Shown: one piece after another, positions 58,348-64,000 of the stretch
Layout: the number at the start of each line of letters is the position of its first letter
Position numbering within the stretch: the stretch's first letter is position 1
Assembly (NCBI GenBank): GCA_900542765.1
Contig: UQOX01000007.1
Coordinates: 22,699 to 86,698, forward strand
DNA: 64,000 nucleotides
Reading direction: 5' to 3'
Source: an uncultured Porphyromonadaceae bacterium
GTDB taxonomy: Bacteria > Bacteroidota > Bacteroidia > Bacteroidales > UBA11471
Made by a program: the position numbers and the translations under genes
Notes under the pieces: generated by a model
The model's input: the letters and a program-made list of their open reading frames with translations, nothing else
Databases searched by the model: none
What the model was told of the DNA's origin: nothing

Positions 58348-59628
58348 ATGCGGAGAATAGGGACTTTTGTCATTGCCATGCTTCTTGTGGCTCACGGCCT
58401 GCAAGCCGAGGGAATGCAAGGAAAGAGGTCGCGGCTGTCGTATGGAGCTTCGGCTGGCTGGGTCTATCTCCTGGGCGTAGATGAATACGCCCGTGAATTG
58501 ATAAAATCGCCTCATGGAGCTGTGTATAATGTGTATGGAGCTTATCGGGCCTTGCCGTCAGACAGCAGCCGGTATGATATGGCGTTTGGCTATCCCACCA
58601 TCAGGGGTGGGTTGATGCTGGTCGATTACAGCCGGGTGCGCCTGCACATGGACAATCGGCACACGCCTTATGATTCGGAGCTCGGTTACATGGTGGCGGC
58701 TTATGCCGCTTTCAAACGCGACGTGGTGCGCGCGTCGCGTTTTACGCTGGCTTATTCGTTTGAGAACGGATTGGGCTTTTGCACACGTCCCTACAATCCG
58801 GTCGACAATGTCGACAACGAGATAATCGGTTCGCCGTTGTCGATATATTTCGGCTTTGGCGTGCAGGCGCGGTTGCGGGTGGCGTCGTCGTGTGAAGTCT
58901 TTGTCGAGGGGGAGTTCAAGCATTTCTCCAATGGCGCGCTGGACCGTCCCAACAAGGGTGCCAATACGGTGGGCCTGTCGGCCGGCGTGCGTTATTATCC
59001 GGCTGGCGACCAGTCGAAATTGCCGGTTCTGAACAAAGCTAAAAGAGCTTACGAGAAAAATTTTTATTGTGACCTTTCGGTCGGTTGGGCGGCCAAGTCG
59101 TTTCTCGACGAGTGGTTCCTGTATTACTATTTGCTTTCGTCCGAAGATGCTCGTTACCGAACGGCCGATTATCCGATATATTCGGCCCTGTCCGTGTCAG
59201 TGGCACCCATGTTTCGCTATCGCTTGAAGTTTGCTTCGGGCATCGGCGTCGACTATATGTATGTGCCCTATGCCGAGCAACTTAAAAGGATAAACGAGGA
59301 AAAGTCGATGCCGGGTCTGTTGTATAGTCCCCATTCCTTGGGCGTTTCGCTGCGGCATGAGGTATTTTACAAGCATCTTTCACTCTATTTCAGTTTGGGG
59401 TATTATCTGTTCCGTCAGATGGGAAAAGTCCCCGACGACCTGGACGAGTCGCGGTATGGCATGACCGAGAAAGAGACCTCTTATTATGAGACCTTGGGTT
59501 TGCGATTCTATATACCCCGGCTCGAATGGCTCTATATAGGATATCATGTAAAAGCCCATCTTTCAAAAGCCGACTGCATGGTCCTGAATGTGGGGGTTCG
59601 ATTGGGGAAAATGAAGAATTGGCGTTAA
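58348..59628 (+). CDS. PagL-like lipid A deacylase/acyloxyacyl hydrolase
   Basis: A 426-residue outer-membrane protein with signal peptide (MRRIGTFVIAMLLVAHGLQA). The N-terminal half matches the acyloxyacyl hydrolase/PagL family. FKHFSNGALDRPNKGANTVG near residue 195 carries the His-x-Ser-Asn motif with the catalytic His and Ser. PagL removes the 3-O acyl chain of lipid A in other bacteria. The C-terminal ~200 residues are a second beta-rich region (YYLLSSEDARYR, GVDYMYVPYAEQ), which makes it much longer than PagL. The start is the ATG at 58348; an upstream in-frame TTG-type start would lie over the promoter. It lies between the inositol cassette and MIPS. Confidence 0.72.
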   Translation: MRRIGTFVIAMLLVAHGLQAEGMQGKRSRLSYGASAGWVYLLGVDEYARELIKSPHGAVYNVYGAYRALPSDSSRYDMAFGYPTIRGGLMLVDYSRVRLHMDNRHTPYDSELGYMVAAYAAFKRDVVRASRFTLAYSFENGLGFCTRPYNPVDNVDNEIIGSPLSIYFGFGVQARLRVASSCEVFVEGEFKHFSNGALDRPNKGANTVGLSAGVRYYPAGDQSKLPVLNKAKRAYEKNFYCDLSVGWAAKSFLDEWFLYYYLLSSEDARYRTADYPIYSALSVSVAPMFRYRLKFASGIGVDYMYVPYAEQLKRINEEKSMPGLLYSPHSLGVSLRHEVFYKHLSLYFSLGYYLFRQMGKVPDDLDESRYGMTEKETSYYETLGLRFYIPRLEWLYIGYHVKAHLSKADCMVLNVGVRLGKMKNWR

Positions 59629-59859
59629 TATCCTTTCTGTTTTTGGAGGAGGGCGAACAAAGCTGTTGAAAAATATGTTTTGTAGATATTGGTCGTTTTG
59701 TCGCAGCCGCTGCTCGTTTTATCGCAATGTATCGGGTATTCTCTTTAAGCCTCAGAAAAGAAATGCATAAAACTCTTTTTTTGCAAAAAAAGAGCTATCT
59801 TTGCCTCGCAATTATTTGCGGGAAAAAATAGAAAAAAGAAAAAGTATATTTATAAGAAA
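59629..59859 (+). promoter_or_regulatory. MIPS promoter region with a 22-bp palindrome
   Basis: The -7 box TATCTTTG (59796-59803) is preceded one base earlier by a perfect palindrome at 59773-59794: CTC, seven T, GC, seven A, GAG. It covers the place where the -33 should be. The leader after it (to 59859) is A-rich, as in strongly translated genes of the phylum. The rest of the region shows no gene. Confidence 0.55.
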
Positions 59860-61167
59860 ATGGAAAAAATGAATGTAAAACCGGCAGACGGTAAATTGGG
59901 CGTTTTGTGTGTAGGCTTGGGCGCTGTTGCCACAACGTTTATCACAGGAGTGTTGATGGTTCGTAAAGGTTTGGCAAAACCCGTTGGATCGATGACCCAA
60001 TATGATAAAATCCGTGTAGGTCGCGGTGCCGAGAAAAAGTATCTTCATTATAATGAAATTGTGCCTATGGCACAGTTGTCCGACATTGTTTTCGGTGCTT
60101 GGGACGTATATCCCGCCAATGCCTATGAGTCGGCCATCAATGCCGAGGTGTTGAAAGAAAAAGACATCAATCCGGTAAAAGACGAGTTGGAAAAAATCGT
60201 CCCGATGAAAGCTGCTTTCGATCGCGATTATGCAAAACGTCTCGATGGTAACAATGTGAAAAATTGTGCTACCCGTTGGGAAATGGTAGAACAGTTGCGT
60301 GAAGACATTCGCAAATTCAAGGCCGAAAACAACTGCTCGCGTATTGTCGTGCTGTGGGCCGCTTCGACCGAGATTTATGTGCCTTATGATGAGAACGTGC
60401 ATGATACCTTGGCTCATCTCGAAAAAGCCATGAAAGACGATGACCGCAAACACATTGCACCCTCGATGTGCTATGCCTATGCCGCTTTGGCCGAAGGTGC
60501 TCCCTTCATCATGGGTGCTCCCAACACGACGGTCGATATTCCTGCCATGTGGGAGATGGCCGAGAAGACCAAGATGCCCATTGCAGGTAAAGACTTCAAG
60601 ACGGGGCAGACCCTTGTAAAATCGGGATTTGCTCCCATCATCGGCACCCGTTGCCTCGGCCTCTCGGGTTGGTTCTCGACCAACATTCTCGGCAACCGCG
60701 ACGGTCTCGTGCTCGATGAGCCGGCCAACTTCCACACCAAGGAGGTGAGCAAGCTCTCTACCCTTGAATCGATTCTCGTTCCCGAAAATCAGCCCGACCT
60801 CTATACCGATTATTATCACAAGGTGCGTATCAACTACTATCCTCCGCGCAACGACAACAAGGAGGGTTGGGACAATATCGACATCTTCGGTTGGATGGGC
60901 TATCCCATGCAGATAAAAATCAATTTCCTTTGCCGTGACTCCATCTTGGCTGCTCCCCTCTGCCTCGACCTCGTCTTGTTGAGCGACCTTGCTGCTCGTG
61001 CCGGCCGTTACGGAACGCAACGTTTCCTGAGCTTCTTCCTCAAAAGCCCGATGCACGACTATACGCAGGGTGAGGTTCCTGTCAATCACCTCTTCCAGCA
61101 ATATGTCATGCTCAAAAATGCCCTTCGCGAAATGGGCGGTTACGAGGCTGACGAAGAAATCGATTGA
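59860..61167 (+). CDS. ino1: myo-inositol-1-phosphate synthase
   Basis: This NAD-dependent enzyme turns glucose 6-phosphate into myo-inositol phosphate, the first step to inositol lipids. The 435-residue product has the Rossmann motif VLCVGLGAVATTFITG near residue 16. Family stretches include VVLWAASTEIYVPY, FIMGAPNTTVDIPAM, GKDFKTGQTLVKSG and GWFSTNILGNRDG; the lysines in KDFKTGQT and the later DNIDIFGW are in the expected active-site places. It stands next to a CDP-alcohol transferase cassette, which supports a role in lipid headgroup supply. The strong promoter and A-rich leader suggest high expression. Confidence 0.92.
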   Translation: MEKMNVKPADGKLGVLCVGLGAVATTFITGVLMVRKGLAKPVGSMTQYDKIRVGRGAEKKYLHYNEIVPMAQLSDIVFGAWDVYPANAYESAINAEVLKEKDINPVKDELEKIVPMKAAFDRDYAKRLDGNNVKNCATRWEMVEQLREDIRKFKAENNCSRIVVLWAASTEIYVPYDENVHDTLAHLEKAMKDDDRKHIAPSMCYAYAALAEGAPFIMGAPNTTVDIPAMWEMAEKTKMPIAGKDFKTGQTLVKSGFAPIIGTRCLGLSGWFSTNILGNRDGLVLDEPANFHTKEVSKLSTLESILVPENQPDLYTDYYHKVRINYYPPRNDNKEGWDNIDIFGWMGYPMQIKINFLCRDSILAAPLCLDLVLLSDLAARAGRYGTQRFLSFFLKSPMHDYTQGEVPVNHLFQQYVMLKNALREMGGYEADEEID

Positions 61168-61193
61168 TTCCGAGCATACATTATTATATAATG

Positions 61194-61230
61194 GCAAGGG
61201 TTGCCCTTTGGGGGGCAACCCTTGCTTTTT
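61194..61230 (+). terminator. Terminator after MIPS
   Basis: GCAAGGGTTGCC (61194-61205) and GGCAACCCTTGC (61214-61225) form a perfect 12-bp stem with an 8-base loop and five T. Confidence 0.88.
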
Positions 61231-61421
61231 GCGGGTATCTTCATCGGCTGCCGGTAAGCACGGAAGTCCGCCGGGAAGGTTGTCGACCCTTTCCGTCGCA
61301 TCTTGGAACGGGAGAATTGTCGCTGCGTTCCGGCCTGCGTAAAGAAAAAACGGCATCGAAAACCCGTGACAAGCACGTCGAATGCAAAAACCATGTATCT
61401 TCGCAGTTGTTGTTTTTGTAT

Positions 61422-63491
61422 ATGGAAATACCGTTTCGCCCCATCACGCTCGATGCCCGTTCCGAAATCATGCGTTATACGCTTTCGGGCCCTTATCGTA
61501 ATTGCGACTTCGCTTTTGCCAACATGTACAGTTGGCAGTTCCTTTACCGAAGCGAGTATGCCGTCGTTGAGGATACCTTGTTCATTCGCTTCTATCTCGA
61601 CGGTCGTCGGCCGGCCTACATGATTCCCCGTGGCTCCCGGCCCATGCGGGAGAGTATCGCTTTGTTGCGAGCCGATGCTTCGGCATTGGGGCATACGTTG
61701 TGCCTGTTGGGCATTTCAGAAGAAGGCCGTGCGGCCATAGACGATGCCTGTCCCGGGGAATTCCGTTTTGTGGTCGAGCGCGATTATGCCGATTATATTT
61801 ATTTGCGGGAGGAACTGGCCACGCTTTCGGGAAAACGTTTCCAGCCTAAACGCAACCACATCAACCAGTTTCTCAAAAAATATCCCGATTACCGCTATTT
61901 GCCTTTGACGAGCGAGCTTGTCGCGGAATGTCTGCGTTTTGAAGACGAGTGGTTGGCAAGTCAGTCCGGCTCGGGCGAAGACCTTTCGTTCGAACGTCAG
62001 GCAATAACCCGGGCTTTGACCCGTTTCGACGACTTGGAACTTTCCGGCGGAACGCTTTGGGTGGGTGGCCGCTTGGTGGCTTTCACCTACGGCTCCCCCA
62101 TTACCGACGATACTTTCGGCGTGCATGTCGAAAAGGCCGACGCTTCGTTCGAGGGCGCTTATGCCATGATCAATCGCGAGTTTGCCCGTACTTTACCGGC
62201 CGCCTATCGTTATGTCAATCGCGAGGAAGACCTTGGCATTCCCGGTTTGCGTCAAGCCAAGCTCTCATACCACCCCTTCCGTCTGCAAGAGAAGATGGCT
62301 GCCATCTGTTGGCATGCCCGACAAGGAACTCCGCCCGAGGCACTCCCCCTCGAAGCGCGGGTGGCCGATGGCTCTGCTCCGCTGTCGTTGCGCCGGGCTA
62401 CCGATGCCGACCGCCCGGCGGTAATGGATTTGTGGCAGACCTGTTTTCACGACGACCCCCGTTTCCTCCGACTCTTCTTCGACAGGAAGTTCTCGCCCGA
62501 CAGGAGCTACCTTGTCGTGCGAGGAGACAAGCTCTGTTCGGCATTGCATCATCTGCCCTATATGCTCTCCTTGTGGGGTGGGGAAGAACCGCTCTCTTAT
62601 TGGGCCGGCTTGTCGACCGTCCCCGGGGAACGCGGCCGAGGTCTCATGGCGACCCTCATGACCCATGCCTTTTCGTTGTTGGGGCGGCGCGGCTTCCCGC
62701 TGGTCGCACTCATTCCGGCCGAGGCGTCGTTATATGATTACTATGCGCGGTTTGGTTTTGAGACGACGTTTTTCCGCCGGCATTATCGTTATGTGGTGGG
62801 AGGGGAGCTCTCCTGCAACGGATCCGGGCTCACGGCCGTCGGCCATGACATGGCGCAGTTGAGCCGTGATTGGGCTTGCCTCACGGCAGCCATTCCCTGC
62901 CGGGTGCTGCACGATGCCGACGATTTTGCCGTGATTTGTGCCGATGCCCGCTTGGCCGGCGGAGAGGTGTGGCAGGCCCGGCGACCCGATGCGACCCTTT
63001 GTGCCCTTGCCGTTGCCGTCCCGCGTGATGCGGCCTTGCATTTGCTCGAAGTGTGTGCACTCGACGCTCCTTCGCTGGCACAAATGCTCATGGCTCTCGC
63101 TGCCCGGTACGGCGTGCGGGAAATCTCGTTTTCCCAGCCCGAAGGCGCGGGCGTTGAGGATTCCCTTGCCGGCCTGCTTCCCGGGCTCGTGTGTGAATCG
63201 GCCGGGAAATGTCCGTCGGGCATGGTGCGCATAGTCGATGCCGGACGATTGCTCGGCTCTTATGCCACGGCCTGTCCCGGGCGCTCTTTCACCCTCAGGT
63301 TGCATGACGAGCTTTTGCCCTCGAACGCCGGGGTCTATACCATAAAAGAGGGGCGCTCTTGCAAGCAGCCCCTCTCTGTGGCACGGGATACCGTGTGTGA
63401 TTATAATTTCGACATTTGGGCCTTCACCCGATGGTTGTTGGTCGAAGGCGTCACGCCGGCACCTTATCTGTCGCTGATGCTCAGCGAATAG
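61422..63491 (+). CDS. DUF2156-GNAT fusion protein
   Basis: A 689-residue two-part protein. Residues 1-305 match the DUF2156/LPG-synthase C-terminal domain, a double-GNAT fold that in MprF moves amino acids from tRNA to lipids; RFQPKRNHINQFLKKYPDY and EGAYAMINREFARTLP are typical. Residues 320-480 are a GNAT acetyltransferase (LSLRRATDADRPAVMDLW, AGLSTVPGERGRGLMATLM for acetyl-CoA). The tail resembles Eis-type acetyltransferases. The frame is continuous with no sign of a frameshift. The start is the ATG at 61422; the frame extends upstream over the MIPS terminator and is not used there. Substrates are unknown. It is convergent with lgt. Confidence 0.72.
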   Translation: MEIPFRPITLDARSEIMRYTLSGPYRNCDFAFANMYSWQFLYRSEYAVVEDTLFIRFYLDGRRPAYMIPRGSRPMRESIALLRADASALGHTLCLLGISEEGRAAIDDACPGEFRFVVERDYADYIYLREELATLSGKRFQPKRNHINQFLKKYPDYRYLPLTSELVAECLRFEDEWLASQSGSGEDLSFERQAITRALTRFDDLELSGGTLWVGGRLVAFTYGSPITDDTFGVHVEKADASFEGAYAMINREFARTLPAAYRYVNREEDLGIPGLRQAKLSYHPFRLQEKMAAICWHARQGTPPEALPLEARVADGSAPLSLRRATDADRPAVMDLWQTCFHDDPRFLRLFFDRKFSPDRSYLVVRGDKLCSALHHLPYMLSLWGGEEPLSYWAGLSTVPGERGRGLMATLMTHAFSLLGRRGFPLVALIPAEASLYDYYARFGFETTFFRRHYRYVVGGELSCNGSGLTAVGHDMAQLSRDWACLTAAIPCRVLHDADDFAVICADARLAGGEVWQARRPDATLCALAVAVPRDAALHLLEVCALDAPSLAQMLMALAARYGVREISFSQPEGAGVEDSLAGLLPGLVCESAGKCPSGMVRIVDAGRLLGSYATACPGRSFTLRLHDELLPSNAGVYTIKEGRSCKQPLSVARDTVCDYNFDIWAFTRWLLVEGVTPAPYLSLMLSE

Positions 63492-63495
63492 AAAA

Positions 63496-64000
63496 TTATT
63501 GTTTCTTCTTCCGGTCATGGGGGCCTTCAATGCGTCCCGATACCTCGGGGCGTATCAATGCCCTGATGACGAGCCATATTCCTGCAATGACGAATGGTAT
63601 GCTCAACCATTGGCCCATGTTGAGGACCATGTCGGCCTCGAAGGCTTCCTGGTCGTTCTTTACAAACTCGATGAAGAAGCGGCTGAGGAAGACGCCGATG
63701 AAGAATATGCCCAGTATCAGCCCCGGACGGTCACCGGCACGGCGTTTCCAGTAGAGATACATAAGCAATCCGAAAATGGCGAGATAGCACAGCGCCTCGT
63801 ATATCTGCGTCGGGTGCGACGGGTCGGTGAAGACCGGTTGTGCGCCGTAAGTGTGCCAGGCTCCCACGTTCTCGATAAAGCGGAAACCCCAGGGCAGGTC
63901 GGTTACATGACCGTAGATTTCATGGTTCATGAGGTTGCCCATGCGTATGAGGGCACCCACCAGGGCGGTGGGTATGGCCAAGCGGTCTACGGCCCAGAGC
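63496..64000 (-). CDS. lgt: Prolipoprotein diacylglyceryl transferase, C-terminal part (partial)
   Basis: The frame is open to the right edge, so the 5' end is missing. Residues read [20 protein letters not shown] at the edge, then [23 protein letters not shown] and [13 protein letters not shown], all typical of Lgt. This inner-membrane enzyme adds diacylglycerol to the lipobox cysteine of lipoproteins such as PstS and the TamA-like proteins here. It ends with a charged tail (GPHDRKKKQ). It converges with the DUF2156-GNAT gene, four bases apart. Confidence 0.93.
   Translation of the reverse strand, partial: LWAVDRLAIPTALVGALIRMGNLMNHEIYGHVTDLPWGFRFIENVGAWHTYGAQPVFTDPSHPTQIYEALCYLAIFGLLMYLYWKRRAGDRPGLILGIFFIGVFLSRFFIEFVKNDQEAFEADMVLNMGQWLSIPFVIAGIWLVIRALIRPEVSGRIEGPHDRKKKQ

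Noticed and set aside
59812..61356. A 514-codon minus-strand frame opposite MIPS
   Set aside because: It crosses the MIPS terminator and promoter and is antisense to a conserved enzyme.
1..64000. CRISPR arrays, insertion sequences, prophage or conjugative genes
   Set aside because: No regularly spaced repeats, transposase, integrase, capsid or mobilisation genes were seen.

Overview
The window is chromosomal DNA from a member of the Bacteroidetes, most likely order Bacteroidales. Three things support this. Many genes are preceded by the Bacteroidetes -7 box TAnnTTTG, sometimes with TTTG 19-20 bp upstream, and Shine-Dalgarno sequences are mostly absent. Gene content and order are typical of the group: a lipoprotein form of TamA beside tamB, ilvD-ilvB-ilvN-thioesterase-ilvC, rplY-pth-hslR, and perR-rubrerythrin. 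A pectate lyase also appears to end in a type IX secretion-like tail. The DNA is fairly GC-rich for the group; a Barnesiella- or Muribaculaceae-like source is only a guess. No rRNA, CRISPR array, insertion sequence or prophage was seen.

Layout. 0-7 kb: end of rnz, an alkaline phosphatase, a PgpH-type HD phosphohydrolase, an MFS transporter and a GH78-like glycosidase. 7.1-8.5 kb: a very AT-rich membrane protein gene lying between the intact 3' end of relA/spoT and a decayed copy of that 3' end. 8.5-20.2 kb: relA/spoT and pfkA, pectate lyase, a queuosine-precursor transporter with a possible riboswitch, and a large alpha-2-macroglobulin-like protein without the thioester motif. 20.3-24 kb: a CyuA-type cysteine desulfidase and a TamA-like lipoprotein. 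24.3-30.6 kb: the ilv operon, preceded by a clear attenuator with a branched-chain-rich leader peptide. 30.7-37.8 kb: tamB and a second TamA-like lipoprotein. 37.9-44.3 kb: pstSCAB and an AsmA-family protein. 44.5-54.1 kb: rpiB, perR-rubrerythrin, galE, ilvE-HD-lptD and rplY-pth-hslR. 54.5 kb: tRNA-Arg(UCU). 54.8-61.2 kb: a probable inositol-lipid locus (HAD hydrolase, CDP-alcohol phosphotransferase, ATP-grasp enzyme, nucleotidyltransferase, PagL-like deacylase, myo-inositol-phosphate synthase). 61.4-64 kb: a DUF2156-GNAT fusion and the C-terminal part of lgt.

Two themes tie the genes together. One is building the envelope: TamB with two TamA-like lipoproteins, AsmA, LptD, Lgt, a PagL-like enzyme and inositol lipids. 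The other is branched-chain amino acid synthesis: ilvDBNC and ilvE, with an acyl-ACP thioesterase inside the operon. The strongest items for follow-up are the compact ilv attenuator, the inositol cassette with its ATP-grasp member, and the relA 3'-end duplication around the AT-rich gene.
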